Positions 26,906 to 36,609 are shown, counted from the first letter of the stretch. The stretch: DNA of 64,000 nt from Sorangium cellulosum (GCF_002950945.1 NZ_CP012673.1:12515501-12579500), one strand, 5' to 3'. The notes: a model not told the origin generated them from the letters alone. A program made the numbers and translations.

Positions 26906-29900
26906 CTACTTGGCCCCGTGCGGAGCCGGGGAGGAGCCTTCCCCCAGCCAGGCGCTGGCGAGCGCGAGCGTACGGGCGTTGGCGGAGACGTTCTCCAGAA
27001 AGCCCCTCCTGAACGCGGGATCGCTGATCCTGTCGGCGCGGGCGAGCAGCTCGTCGCGCGCCGCGCGGATGACCTCACGGGCCGCCTCGGCGTCGCCGCT
27101 CGCGTGGAGCGCCTCGGCGTAGATCGCGGGGAGCGACTCCTGGCGAGGCGCGAAGACCGCGCCGGCGCGACGGTCCCAGTCGAGCGCCTCGCGGGCGAAC
27201 GCGACGGCCTCCCCTGCCCGCCCCTGCCGCAGCCGGAGCTCGGCCATCGACGACAGGAGCATGGTCCGGACCAGCGGCACCAGCGCGTCCGGGTCCCCCA
27301 CCGCACGGAGCTCCTCCTCCGCCTCGGCGAGCTCGCCGCAGAGGAGGTAGGCCTCGGCGCGGAGCAGGCGTAGGATCGCGTTCCGGCTGGTGGCGACGTG
27401 CCTCACCGTTGCCCGCCGGAGCACGGCCCCGGCCAGATCGAGCGCCTCGGTGAGCCTTCGCCGCTCGAGGAGCGAGGCGATCCGGAACACCACCGCGCCG
27501 CTGGAAGCGAAGCCGGGCGCGCCCTCGGAGGCGAGCACGCGCCCGATGTGCTGCTCGGCGATGTCGAGGGCGCCAAGCCACATGCAGTCCTGGGCCACGA
27601 ACGTCGACGTCAAGAGGGAGTACAGGTGATGGCCGAGGGCGTCGAGGAGCCGCACGGCGGCGAGGTGAGCGTTGAGCGCTCCCCACGGGTCTCGCGCTGC
27701 CTGACAGAGCCAGGCGCCCCGGGCGATCTGGACGCACGCCTCGGCGTAGGGATCGCCCTCGAGAGCTGGCGCGAGATCGCGCTCGATGCGGTGCATATAG
27801 CGCGCTGCCAGCGCCGGCACCCCTTCCCACAGCAGGACGAACAGGATCCGGCAAGCGAACTCCGCCCCCTGGGCGTCGACGGGGAGATCCGCTGGATTCA
27901 GCCGCGGGAGCAGCGCCTCGACGACCCGTCGATCATCGAAGTTCGCGACGCAGGTCAGCGCGCCGGTCAGGACGCGCCAGGAGCTGTGGCTGCCGGGCGT
28001 GGAGGCCTCGAGCGCCCAGAGCGCGGACGCGTGAGCCTCCTCGTGGGCGTCGTTCCAGACGAGGGCGTCCATCCGCTGGACATGGAGCGCGGCCAGCGTC
28101 TCGCCCGCGGCCCCGCAGGCGATCCCCTTCTGCGCCCGCGCGAGCACCGCCGGTAGATCTGCGCCGCGCAGCGCCAGCTCGGACGCGCGCAGGTACAGCT
28201 CGGCCGCGCGCGCGCCGTCTCCTCCCCGCGCGAAGTGCTCGGCCAGAACCATCGGGTCCTGCTCGCCGGCCTCGAGCAGCCACTCGCCGGCCAGCCTGTG
28301 GCCGAGCGCCCGGTCGCGATCGGTGAGCATCGCGTAGGCCCCTTCCCGCAAGAGCGCGTGGCGGAAGCCGACCTCCTCCTCGCCCGCGAAGCGGGAGATC
28401 GGCCGGCGCTCCAAGATCTCCCGCTCGAACAGCCCGGCCCACGCGTCGTGTTCGCTCGTCCCCGGCGCCAGGGCGCCGAGCAGCGCGCCCACGCCCCGCG
28501 CCCAGGAGACCTCCCCGAAGACGCTCGCCGCGCGGAGCAGGCGCCTCGCCTCGGGGCCGAGCGCCGCGAGGCGCGCCTCCACCATGCCGAGCACCGTCTC
28601 CGGCAATGCGCCGCCGCGCCCCTCGGCCACCGCCCGGATGAGCTCCTCGAGATAGAACGCATTCCCCCCGGCCTGCCGCACGAGCGCGGAGACCTGCTCG
28701 GGCTCGATCGATGCGCCCAGCGCGCTCCGCACCAGCTGCTCGGCCGCCCGGACCGGCAGCTCGCGCAGCCGGAGCTCCGAGAGCCCGCGCTCCGCCCAGA
28801 GCCGGGGGAACAGCTCGTGGACCTCGGGCCGGCCGAAGGCGAGCACCGCGTAGGGCCGGTCGCCGAGCTCGCGCAGCGCCCGGTCGAAGATCCTCACCGA
28901 GGGCGCGTCTCCCCAGTGCAGGTCCTCGAGCACCACGAGCACGGGGCGCACGCTTGCCACGGCGCGCGCGTAGTCGAGGTACGCTCTCTGGATGGCCTCG
29001 GCCATCACCGCCGGGCTCTGTCGCGCGGCCCGCAGCGCCGGATGCTCCTCGTCCATCAGGGCGACGCCGAGCAGCTCGCCCAGGAACCCGGCCACCCGCA
29101 GCCGGTCCTCGCCCGCGAAGAGCGGCTCGAGGACCCGCGCGAGCTTCTCCCGCCGCACGTCCAGGGGCTCGCCTGCCGCGATCCCGAGCGCGCCCCGCAG
29201 CGCCCCGGCGACCATCGCGAACGCCGAGCCCGCGCCGATGGCGTCCCCGCGGACGACGCCGAGATCCAGGTCGGCATGGCGCTGCCGCAGCGCCTGGACG
29301 AGCTCATGACGCAGGCGCGATTTGCCCATGCCCGCCGGCGCGGTCACCAGCGCCGCCGCGGCCCGGCCCTCGGTGAAGCTCTCCTCGACGAGCTCGCGCA
29401 GGCTGCGCAGCTCCCGCTCGCGCCCGACATAGGGGCTTGGCTTGCCCAGGAGCTTGCGCGCCCCCTCGCCGATCTCGCGCTCCGCCTCGAGCCAGCAGAG
29501 CCCGTCCTGCTCCACGACCTCGAAGCGCACGTCGAGCAAGGCACGTGTCACCGCGTCGATGTGGACGCCCTCGTGCCGGCTACCGGCGCGGGCGGGCGCG
29601 CCGGCATTCTCCAGCAGGCCGGCCGCCCGCTCCAGCACCTCGCCGAGCGACGCTCGCCCCGTGGGCTCGCCCCGCCCCGTCACCAGCACGACCGCCGCGC
29701 CGGACAGCGAGGCGCGGATCTGCAGCGCGCAGCGCGCCACGAGCGCGGTCTGGTCGGTCGCGCTGCCCGCGCCCACCACCATCGCCACCACCACGCCGTC
29801 GGCCAGCACCTCCACCTGCGCGCCGAGGGGCAGCGCTGCGCGCCGGACCGTGGCGAGCGTGCTCGGTGACGGCTCGTCCAGCGACAGGGTCTCGGTCGAC

Positions 29901-30874
29901 TTGAGGAAGGAAGCTTGCGCGGGCCGGACCGCCACGATCGAGGTCAGCCGCCTCTCCCCCGTGGTGATGACCTCGCCGAGCGGAGGATCCGGGGCCACGC
30001 CGCTCTCGTCCAGCGCGCCGCCTCTTTCGAGGGCGCCGAGCGCGTCCAAGCAGCGCGCCACCGCCACGCCGTCCTCGGGGCGCGCCCTGGCATCCTTGGC
30101 CAGCATGCGCGCGAGCAGCTCGTCGAGCGCCTCGGGCACCGCGGGCCGCAGCGCCCTCGCCCGCGGCGGCTCCTCCAGGAGCAGCTTCCACAGGAGCGCC
30201 GCCACGTGCTGCCCGCGGAAGGCCCGCTGCCCGGTCAGGCACTCGAAGAGCACGCAGCCGAGCGAGAAGATGTCCGCGCGCGCGTCGAGCGTCTCCTGAT
30301 CTCCCCTCGCCTGCTCCGGCGCCATGTAGCCCAGCGTGCCCACCACCGCGGCCGTCTGCGTCAGCCGCGACGTGGTGTCCGGCAGCTGCGCGATGCCGAA
30401 GTCGATCACCTTGACCCTGTCGAGCACGCCATCGACCAGGAAGAGGTTGCTGGGCTTGATGTCGCGGTGCACGATCCCGCGCGCGTGCGCCGCGCCGAGC
30501 GCGTCGGCCACCGCGCGCACGAGGGCGACGCTCTCCTCCACGCGCAGCTCCTGGCGCGACAGCCGGGCCGCGAGGCTCTCGCCGGAGAGCCACTCCATCG
30601 CGAGGTACGGCTCGCCCGTGGACGCCACCCCGTGCGTCGCGTAGCGCACGATGTGCGGGTGCTCCATCCGCGACAGCGCGCGCGCCTCGCGGTCGAAGCG
30701 CGCCTGCGCGTGCGCGTCCACCTTGTGCAGCAGCTTGAGCGCCACGACCGCCCCGCTCGCGCGGTCCAGCGCCCGGTAGACCGTGCCCATCCCGCCGGAC
30801 CCGGCGACCTCCGCCAGCTCGAAGCGGCCGTCGAGCAGCCTGCCAGACAGCATGCGCGCAGGATGCACTCTCAC
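26906..30874 (-). CDS. Ser/Thr kinase - cyclase-like - AAA ATPase - TPR regulator
   Basis: A 1322-residue multidomain signalling protein typical of myxobacteria. The kinase domain (about 12-275) has GSGGMGTVY, VALK, HRDIKPSN, DFGIAQ and APEQ, all required motifs. Next comes a segment starting GERRLTSIVAV (about 305-480) that resembles a degenerate class III nucleotidyl cyclase domain without clear metal aspartates. The AAA ATPase has Walker A APAGMGKS (about 513) and Walker B VLVVLEDLHWGD (about 651). The C-terminal 500 residues are helical TPR-like repeats. The GTG at 30874 has AGGGGA about 6 nt upstream; ATG 30853 is the alternative start. The architecture suggests an ATP-driven sensor relay with kinase output; the ligand is unknown. 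Confidence 0.85.
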   Translation of the reverse strand: MRVHPARMLSGRLLDGRFELAEVAGSGGMGTVYRALDRASGAVVALKLLHKVDAHAQARFDREARALSRMEHPHIVRYATHGVASTGEPYLAMEWLSGESLAARLSRQELRVEESVALVRAVADALGAAHARGIVHRDIKPSNLFLVDGVLDRVKVIDFGIAQLPDTTSRLTQTAAVVGTLGYMAPEQARGDQETLDARADIFSLGCVLFECLTGQRAFRGQHVAALLWKLLLEEPPRARALRPAVPEALDELLARMLAKDARARPEDGVAVARCLDALGALERGGALDESGVAPDPPLGEVITTGERRLTSIVAVRPAQASFLKSTETLSLDEPSPSTLATVRRAALPLGAQVEVLADGVVVAMVVGAGSATDQTALVARCALQIRASLSGAAVVLVTGRGEPTGRASLGEVLERAAGLLENAGAPARAGSRHEGVHIDAVTRALLDVRFEVVEQDGLCWLEAEREIGEGARKLLGKPSPYVGRERELRSLRELVEESFTEGRAAAALVTAPAGMGKSRLRHELVQALRQRHADLDLGVVRGDAIGAGSAFAMVAGALRGALGIAAGEPLDVRREKLARVLEPLFAGEDRLRVAGFLGELLGVALMDEEHPALRAARQSPAVMAEAIQRAYLDYARAVASVRPVLVVLEDLHWGDAPSVRIFDRALRELGDRPYAVLAFGRPEVHELFPRLWAERGLSELRLRELPVRAAEQLVRSALGASIEPEQVSALVRQAGGNAFYLEELIRAVAEGRGGALPETVLGMVEARLAALGPEARRLLRAASVFGEVSWARGVGALLGALAPGTSEHDAWAGLFEREILERRPISRFAGEEEVGFRHALLREGAYAMLTDRDRALGHRLAGEWLLEAGEQDPMVLAEHFARGGDGARAAELYLRASELALRGADLPAVLARAQKGIACGAAGETLAALHVQRMDALVWNDAHEEAHASALWALEASTPGSHSSWRVLTGALTCVANFDDRRVVEALLPRLNPADLPVDAQGAEFACRILFVLLWEGVPALAARYMHRIERDLAPALEGDPYAEACVQIARGAWLCQAARDPWGALNAHLAAVRLLDALGHHLYSLLTSTFVAQDCMWLGALDIAEQHIGRVLASEGAPGFASSGAVVFRIASLLERRRLTEALDLAGAVLRRATVRHVATSRNAILRLLRAEAYLLCGELAEAEEELRAVGDPDALVPLVRTMLLSSMAELRLRQGRAGEAVAFAREALDWDRRAGAVFAPRQESLPAIYAEALHASGDAEAAREVIRAARDELLARADRISDPAFRRGFLENVSANARTLALASAWLGEGSSPAPHGAK

Positions 30875-31111
30875 GCGATCCCCTGGCAAGGCGGACGCGT
30901 GGCGCGCTGAAGTCGAGGTAACACCGGGCGCATCTACGTACCTCCCAACGAGTGTTGATGGGCGAGGCGACAACTCGGCGGCGGCGCGGCCGTGGCGGTG
31001 CGAGCCGGGGTGAACTCGGGCGGCCCGCACCTCGACAGGGGATCATCTCCATCCAGGTAGAAGCGCCGCGGCCGGTGTCGAAGCGGCCGGCGTCGGGCTA
31101 TCCTGGGCGGG

Positions 31112-32197
31112 ATGACGGTCCAGGAGCTCCACGTCGCGGGGTATCGCTCGATCCGCGAGCTGACCCTCCCCCTCGCGCAGGTCAATGTCATCGTCGGACC
31201 GAACGGCGTCGGCAAGACCAACCTCTATCGCACCATGGTGCTGCTCGGCTCCGCGGCGAGCGGGAGCTTTGCGCGCACGCTGGCCGAGGAGGGGGGGATG
31301 CCGTCGGTGCTCTGGGCCGGCCAGCGCAGCAAAGGCCCGGTGCGGATGACGCTGCGGGTGCGGCTGGATCAGCTCGTCTACGAGCTTCAGTGCGGGCTGA
31401 CGCCGCCGCCTGCGGGGCCGTTCCAGCTGGACCCGGACATCAAGGAAGAGAACCTCTGGCTGCTCGACAAGCGCCGCCGCCTGCCGATGCTGGAGCGGGC
31501 CGCGGGCTCGGCCTTCGCGCGCGACGTGGACGGCCACCGCGTGACCTTCCCCTTCTCGCTCTGGGGCTCGGAGTCGGTGCTGGCGCAGGTGGTGGAGCCG
31601 CACCGCTTTCCGTTGCTCTCGGCGGTGCGGCAACAGCTGATGAACTTCCGGTTCTATCACCACTTCCGCACCGACTCCGGCGCGCCGTTGCGGGTCGAGC
31701 AGGTCGGGGTGCGGACGCCGGTGCTCAGCACCGATGGCCACGATCTCGCCGCCGCGCTGGCGACGATCCTCGATATCGGCGACAGGGGCGCCTTGCGGGA
31801 CGCCGTCTCCAGCGCGTTCCCGGGCGCGTCGCTCGAGGTCTCCTCGACGCAGGGGCGGTTCCGCGTCGAGCTCGGGTTGCCAGGGATGTCGCGGCCGCTC
31901 GACGCCCGCGAGTTCTCGGACGGCACGGCGCGTTACCTCTGCCTCCTGGCGGCGCTGCTGAGCCCGAGGCCTCCGCTGCTGATGGCGCTGAACGAGCCGG
32001 AGACGAGCCTGCATCCGGATCTGCTCGGGCCGCTCGGGGATCTGCTCGTGCACGCGGCATCCCGGAGTCAGCTGTGGATCACGACGCACTCCCGCCCGCT
32101 GGCAGAGCGGATCCGGAAGGCGACGCCCTGCCGGCTCATCGAGCTTGGCAAGAACGGTGGAGAGACGGTGCTGGCGGGCGGCGCGGCGGAGGAATGA
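31112..32197 (+). CDS. AAA family ATPase (OLD/RecF-like, AAA_21 type)
   Basis: A predicted ABC/SMC-type ATPase of 361 aa. The N-terminus VAGYRSIRELTLPLAQVNVIVG is typical for RecF/OLD-type ATPases and leads into Walker A GPNGVGKT (about 29-36). A signature-like SDGTARYLCLLAALL, the Walker B region LLMALNEPETSLHPDL (Asn where Asp is common, seen also in relatives) and the H-loop ITTHSRPLAE complete the site. No TOPRIM nuclease domain or partner nuclease gene is adjacent, so this is not a recognisable OLD/Gabija defence pair. It is divergent from the kinase gene. Substrate unknown; a DNA-related role is only by family. Confidence 0.82.
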   Translation: MTVQELHVAGYRSIRELTLPLAQVNVIVGPNGVGKTNLYRTMVLLGSAASGSFARTLAEEGGMPSVLWAGQRSKGPVRMTLRVRLDQLVYELQCGLTPPPAGPFQLDPDIKEENLWLLDKRRRLPMLERAAGSAFARDVDGHRVTFPFSLWGSESVLAQVVEPHRFPLLSAVRQQLMNFRFYHHFRTDSGAPLRVEQVGVRTPVLSTDGHDLAAALATILDIGDRGALRDAVSSAFPGASLEVSSTQGRFRVELGLPGMSRPLDAREFSDGTARYLCLLAALLSPRPPLLMALNEPETSLHPDLLGPLGDLLVHAASRSQLWITTHSRPLAERIRKATPCRLIELGKNGGETVLAGGAAEE

Positions 32198-32232
32198 CGT
32201 CCGCCCGCGCGGCCCGCTCGGGAGCTCTCGGG

Positions 32233-34101
32233 TCAGAGCGTCTCGAGGTACGCGACGAGCTCGTCAATCTGGGCCGGCGTGAGCCCCGAGGTGACGCCGT
32301 GCTGGTCCCCTCCGCCGCACGGGCCGAAGCGGTCGTGGAGCGTCGCGGCGCAGCCGTCGTGCATGTAGGGGGCGCGCGCCGCGAGCCCGCGCAGCGAGGG
32401 CACCTGGAAGGGCCCGCCCGTGCCCACGTCGACGGTCTCGTTGTTCGTGAGCGCCTCGCCGGAATGGCACGTCGCGCACGCGAGGGTCGGATCATTGAAG
32501 AGCGACTCGCCGCGCGCCACGGCGTCCTCGTCCGCCGGCTTCGACCGGGGCAGGGCCTCGATCGTGTCGAGCCACGCCGCGACCGCGTCGATGTACTCGA
32601 GATCCGGAGTTGGACGGCCAGTCCGCTTCTCGAAGACTTCCGTCATGAAGGCGCTGAAGCTGGCCAGGTCGCCGTCCCACTGCAGCGGCGCGGTCGCGAG
32701 GACGCCGCCTGCGACGGATCGCGTGCGGCGCGGTCCGAGGAAATTGAAGTTCCATACGCGTCCATCTTCATGTCCCTCCGGGTGGCAGGATGCACAGGCG
32801 AGGGAGAGGGATCCAGCGGAGCCGCCGTGGAAGAAGGTGTGGGCGTCGTCGAGCCGGCTCGGACCGGGAAGCTCGATCGCGCCGAGCCTCTTGCCGCTGA
32901 GGGCCGCGAGGCGAATGATGTGCGGCGGCTCCCGTACCTGCACGAGCAGGTTGCTCTCTCCGTCGTAGCCGACGGCGATGGGCTGGCCCTTGCCGTGGAC
33001 GCTGAGGCTGCGCTGGTCGGCGGCGAGCGAGCACGTGTCGAGCGCGTCGTGCTGCTCCAGCGTCCTGAGCGGCGTCTGGACGAGATCGTGGCTGCCCGCG
33101 TGCACGATCGCCACGTTGGACCCATCCGGCGATACCGCGATATCAACCGGGAGCCGCCCCATCCCGATGCCACCCACGCCAGGTGCAGGCTGCGCAAAGC
33201 TCGACGAATGGGTCTCGCTGGGCATCGGGCGCATGAGGGTCACCGCCGCATGGATCCAGCCCCAGCGGCAATCGTGCGTGACGTAGCCGCCCTCCCACGT
33301 GTTGCTGACGGGCGTGACGACGCCGCGCTGGTGCACCATGGCCACGCCGCCCCCGGGCAGCGGGACCGTCCTCCACGCCACCGCCGGCTCGAACTCGCGC
33401 TCGACGCCGTTGGACGCGCTCTGGATATACGCGGGCGGCTTCATGCGCCCGGCCACGGTCCCGTCCTTCGCGACCCACAGGAGCTCGGAGGAGCGGAAGC
33501 GGCTCACGAGGAGCGAGTCCCCCTCGACGACGACATCGCGCAGATCGCGGTCGAGGCGGAGCTCGCGGACCGGCGGGGCAGCGACGTCCGAGGAGAGGGT
33601 CACGAGCTCGCCGCCCGCGCACGCCACGTGGAGCAGGTCTGTCGAGGCGTCGTACGCGATCCCGCGGGGCGCGGGGCAAACGGGCCTGCGGTGCATCTCC
33701 TTGGTGGCGAGATCGATCGTGACCACCGCTCCCCCGCGGCGGAGCGCCACGTGAACGGAGCCAGCCGCCCCCTCGGCCACGCGCCCGGGCTCGTCGTGCT
33801 CCTGCAGACGGAGGATGGCGTCCACCTCGAGGCTGACGAGGTCGACGATGGAGATCCTGTCGCGGTCCGGATCCGCGACAATGGCGAGCGCCTTGTCGGC
33901 GGTCACGAGGAGCGTCCCGCCGCTGACCGGGGGAGGCGGCACCGCGGAGACCTTGGGGTGCGGATCTGGCTCTTGGGGCACCGTGGGGGGTTCGTCCTCT
34001 TCCCACGGGAGGTCGTTATAGCCCGGGAGCACCTTGCACCCGGCGATAGCCGCGATCATGACGACGAGCGCGGGGAGCCCCGCTCCGGATAGAACTTTCA
34101 T
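32233..34101 (-). CDS. Propeller lipoprotein with dihaem peroxidase-like domain
   Basis: A 622-residue predicted lipoprotein with lipobox AAIAGC (Cys22). The N-terminal about 400 residues form YVTN-like propeller blades (for example DRISIVDLVSLEVDAILRL). The C-terminal part has two c-type haem motifs, CASCH (about 435) and CATCH (about 543), and the block LRGLAARAPYMHDGCAATL (about 570-590), which resembles the Met/His ligand loop of MauG/dihaem cytochrome c peroxidases. The start ATG 34101 has AGGAGG 5 nt upstream. It may reduce peroxides or oxidise a protein-bound substrate at the cell surface (inference). It converges on the ATPase gene with only 35 bp between stops. Confidence 0.83.
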   Translation of the reverse strand: MKVLSGAGLPALVVMIAAIAGCKVLPGYNDLPWEEDEPPTVPQEPDPHPKVSAVPPPPVSGGTLLVTADKALAIVADPDRDRISIVDLVSLEVDAILRLQEHDEPGRVAEGAAGSVHVALRRGGAVVTIDLATKEMHRRPVCPAPRGIAYDASTDLLHVACAGGELVTLSSDVAAPPVRELRLDRDLRDVVVEGDSLLVSRFRSSELLWVAKDGTVAGRMKPPAYIQSASNGVEREFEPAVAWRTVPLPGGGVAMVHQRGVVTPVSNTWEGGYVTHDCRWGWIHAAVTLMRPMPSETHSSSFAQPAPGVGGIGMGRLPVDIAVSPDGSNVAIVHAGSHDLVQTPLRTLEQHDALDTCSLAADQRSLSVHGKGQPIAVGYDGESNLLVQVREPPHIIRLAALSGKRLGAIELPGPSRLDDAHTFFHGGSAGSLSLACASCHPEGHEDGRVWNFNFLGPRRTRSVAGGVLATAPLQWDGDLASFSAFMTEVFEKRTGRPTPDLEYIDAVAAWLDTIEALPRSKPADEDAVARGESLFNDPTLACATCHSGEALTNNETVDVGTGGPFQVPSLRGLAARAPYMHDGCAATLHDRFGPCGGGDQHGVTSGLTPAQIDELVAYLETL

Positions 34102-34476
34102 TGCGCCTCCTGCGACCGGCGCGTCTGTGCAAGAAGGCTGCCGGGGTCGTGCATCGAGCCTCGCACGACAACAGCTCTCCTCGAAGCGAGCGAGATCGCT
34201 GCGGGCGCGCTGGCCCTCAGGGGAGCGCGTCCATGCCGCTGGATTCGCCCTCGCCGTCCCGGGCGCAGGCTTCCGGCTGCCGGAGCCGCGCCGAAAGACG
34301 CAAAATGTATACGCTAGCAGGGCCAGCGTGTTGCCGTGATTCCACACGCGGCGCTCGACCGTGCTGCGGGCTCGACCCGGACCGCTCGCCCTCCGCCATC
34401 CTCCGCTCCGTCGGAAAGCTGCGCCCCCCGCGCGGTCGTCGGCCCTGTCCTTGACACGTCATCACGCGCAGTTTAA
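34102..34476. other. Gap with no intact gene
   Basis: About 375 bp between the propeller lipoprotein start and the monooxygenase stub. Nothing recognisable as coding; the leftward promoter must lie here but was not identified. Confidence 0.4.
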
Positions 34477-34689
34477 ACGCGCGGCGAGTTCGAGCTCCAC
34501 CACCAGGCGCTCTACATGTTCGACGAGCCGCTGCGCTGGGGGACGGGAGATCGCTTCGTCGCCGAGTGCACCTGGGACAACACGGCCGCGAGCGGGGGGC
34601 AGTTCCAGCGCCCGCCAAGGGACGTCCCCTGGGGGGAGGGGACGAATCAGGAGATGTGCTTCATGGTCGCGCATCTATCGGAGGAGTGA
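34477..34689 (+). pseudogene. C-terminal stub of a type II copper-dependent monooxygenase
   Basis: The open frame after the TAA at 34474-34476 encodes about 70 residues that match the end of ascorbate-dependent type II copper monooxygenases (peptidylglycine monooxygenase/DBH-like): YMFDEPLRWGTGDRFVAECT, then TWDNTA, PRDVPWGEGTNQEMCF and a stop at 34687-34689. Such proteins are normally several hundred residues with N-terminal copper-binding histidines, all missing here. No start codon with a ribosome site is present. It is a deletion remnant. Myxobacteria often carry intact secreted copies. Confidence 0.7.
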
Positions 34690-34770
34690 GCTCCGGGCAT
34701 TGGCAAACCGCAGCAACCGATAGAGCTGCTTCGGATCGCACCCCTCGCGCCGCGCGAGCTCCTCGGCGAT

Positions 34771-35337
34771 TTACGGCAGCTCGCGGATCACGCGGGCCGG
34801 GACACCTGCCGCGAGGCTGTTCGCGGGGACATCGTGCGTCACCACGGCGCCCGCCGCCACGACGGAGCTCTCGCCGATCGTCACACCTGCCAGGATCGTG
34901 GCGGCCGCCGAAACCCAGACGTTCTTCCTGAGGACGATGGGCTTCGCCAGGGCGCGAGCCCGCCGTTCGGCGGGCTCGACGGGATGATACGACGTGATGA
35001 GGTTCACCTTCGGCCCGAGCATCACATCATCTCCGAGCTCAATCCCTCCGATGTCCATCAGATGGCAACACTGGTTGATGAAGACGTTCTTGCCAACGCG
35101 GATGTTGACGCCCTGATCCGTGTAAAAGGGAGGGATGAGCAAGAAGCTCGGGTCGACCGGCCTGCCCGTCAACTCGCTGAACTTTCTCCGGATTTCGTCG
35201 GCATCCTCGAAGGAGAGCTTGTTGATCTCCCAGGCGAGCCTCATGGCGCGTCGGATGTTCGTGAACATGCTCTCGGACTCGCTCGAGCCAATCTCGATCA
35301 CCCGAGGGGCGAATGCAGCGTCATTTCCGGTCGTCAT
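34771..35337 (-). CDS. Hexapeptide-repeat O-acetyltransferase (LacA/maltose acetyltransferase-like)
   Basis: A 188-residue cytoplasmic acyltransferase of the left-handed beta-helix class. The N-terminal helices (about 20-65) are followed by hexapeptide-repeat coils from about 75 to 185 (for example VNIRVGKNVFINQCCHLMDI, IELGDDVMLGPKVNLITSYH, VWVSAAATILAGVTIGESSV). The catalytic His in SYHPVEPAERR and the end block GVPARVIRELP are typical of the galactoside/maltose/NodL group, acetyl-CoA dependent. The start ATG 35337 has AAGGGA about 9 nt upstream. It is divergent from a LysR regulator 287 bp away, which probably controls it. Confidence 0.85.
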   Translation of the reverse strand: MTTGNDAAFAPRVIEIGSSESESMFTNIRRAMRLAWEINKLSFEDADEIRRKFSELTGRPVDPSFLLIPPFYTDQGVNIRVGKNVFINQCCHLMDIGGIELGDDVMLGPKVNLITSYHPVEPAERRARALAKPIVLRKNVWVSAAATILAGVTIGESSVVAAGAVVTHDVPANSLAAGVPARVIRELP

Positions 35338-35583
35338 CTCTTGGTCCCTTCTCGGTTCGGGTCCGCGCGCGCTCGGGGAAGCGCCCGCCGGACACCGCGC
35401 ACGATGCCGGAGCGGGGTCGGCCGATCAAACAACCGCTTTTCGTGGATGAACAAGCGCCGGTTGTGCCGCACCGGCAAGGCCGACACATCGTGAGCGCCG
35501 GCCGCCCGGCCCTGGGCGGGGCGCGCGCCTGCGGTCCGCCCGCTCCGACGCGCCTCAAGGCTTGCTGCTCGCCCGAGCGAGCT

Positions 35584-35619
35584 GTTACCTTCCGCGCCCG
35601 CCAAGGGCGCGAAGGTAAC
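35584..35619. promoter_or_regulatory. Near-perfect inverted repeat over the LysR ribosome site
   Basis: GTTACCTTCCGCGCCC and GGGCGCGAAGGTAAC are complementary apart from one extra C, with a 4-5-nt loop. The right arm contains the GAAGG ribosome site of the LysR gene. As RNA it would hide the ribosome site; as DNA it could be an operator for autoregulation. Confidence 0.5.
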
Positions 35620-35624
35620 TCCAC

Positions 35625-36557
35625 GTGGATCTCGAGAGCATACGCACGTTCGTCGCCGTCGCCGACACGGGCCAGTTTCAAGAGGCAGCGATCCGTCTGA
35701 CGGTCACGCAGCAGGCGGTCTCGAAGCGTGTGGCTGCGCTCGAGGCAACGCTGGGCGTCCGGCTCTTCGCGCGTACTCCGCGAGGAGCTCAGCTCACCCT
35801 GGACGGGCGAGTATTCCTGCCGCATGCACGGGAGCTCCTCGCAGCGGAAGAGCGAGCCGTGAACTCGGTGCGCCCTGAACGCCGCCCGTTGCGAGTCGAC
35901 GTGATTCACCCGCAGCTCGGTCCTGCACGGCTGCTCCGCGAGTTCCACGCCGTACATCCCGAGGTCGAGCTCCACGTCGTCACGCACGTCTTCGATATCC
36001 AGAGCGCATTGGCCGCTTTGAGGTCGGGGGCCATCGACGCCACGTTTCGCGCGGTAACGCAGGCGGAGCAGCTTGGCAGCGATGTCAAAGCTGCCCGTGT
36101 CCTCGATGATCCGGTGGAATTGCTCACGAATCACGCTCACGTCTTGGCGGCGGCGACGGCGGTGAGCCCTGCCGACCTCACCGGCCACAGGATCTGGATG
36201 CCTGGCAACGTGCCGGGAACCGAGTGGTCGAGCTACTACGACGAGCTCTCTGCGAGCTTCGGAGTTGCGATCGACACGGTCGGACCGAACTTCGGCATCG
36301 ACGCGATCTTGGAGGAGGTCGCGGCGTCGTCGACGGTCGCGACGCTGGTGGGGGAGCACATACGATTGGTGTGGCCCTCCGAATACCGGCTCCGCCGTAT
36401 TCCGGTTCGTGATCCCATGCTGGTCTATCCCCATTCCATGCTCTGGAGAAACGACAACGCGCACCCGGCGCTCCCGAAGCTCCGCCGGTACCTCCGGTCT
36501 CGAAGGGACACGTATCGACACCCGCAAGCGTGGACTCCTGGCTGGGCGCTGCAATGA
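35625..36557 (+). CDS. LysR-family transcriptional regulator
   Basis: A 310-residue LysR regulator. The winged HTH is at about 1-60 (LESIRTFVAVADTGQFQEAA, TVTQQAVSKRVAALEATLGV, LFARTPRGAQLTLDG), and the co-inducer domain follows at about 88-300. The start is GTG 35625 with GAAGG upstream, located inside a hairpin. It is divergent from the acetyltransferase gene, the usual arrangement for a LysR regulator and its target. The inducer is unknown. Confidence 0.9.
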   Translation: MDLESIRTFVAVADTGQFQEAAIRLTVTQQAVSKRVAALEATLGVRLFARTPRGAQLTLDGRVFLPHARELLAAEERAVNSVRPERRPLRVDVIHPQLGPARLLREFHAVHPEVELHVVTHVFDIQSALAALRSGAIDATFRAVTQAEQLGSDVKAARVLDDPVELLTNHAHVLAAATAVSPADLTGHRIWMPGNVPGTEWSSYYDELSASFGVAIDTVGPNFGIDAILEEVAASSTVATLVGEHIRLVWPSEYRLRRIPVRDPMLVYPHSMLWRNDNAHPALPKLRRYLRSRRDTYRHPQAWTPGWALQ

Positions 36558-36575
36558 GCTCGGGCAGGCGGATAT

Positions 36576-36609
36576 AGTGGCTCGCGGGGTCAGGGGCGCG
36601 CGAGCCATT
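36576..36609. terminator. Candidate bidirectional terminator
   Basis: TGGCTCGCG (36578-36586) and CGCGAGCCA (36599-36607) form a 9-bp stem with a 12-nt loop, flanked by A/T, between the LysR stop and the stop of the leftward lipoprotein gene. Confidence 0.45.

Noticed and set aside
31112..32197. OLD- or Gabija-type defence system
   Set aside because: Only an ATPase is present; there is no TOPRIM domain, helicase or nuclease neighbour.
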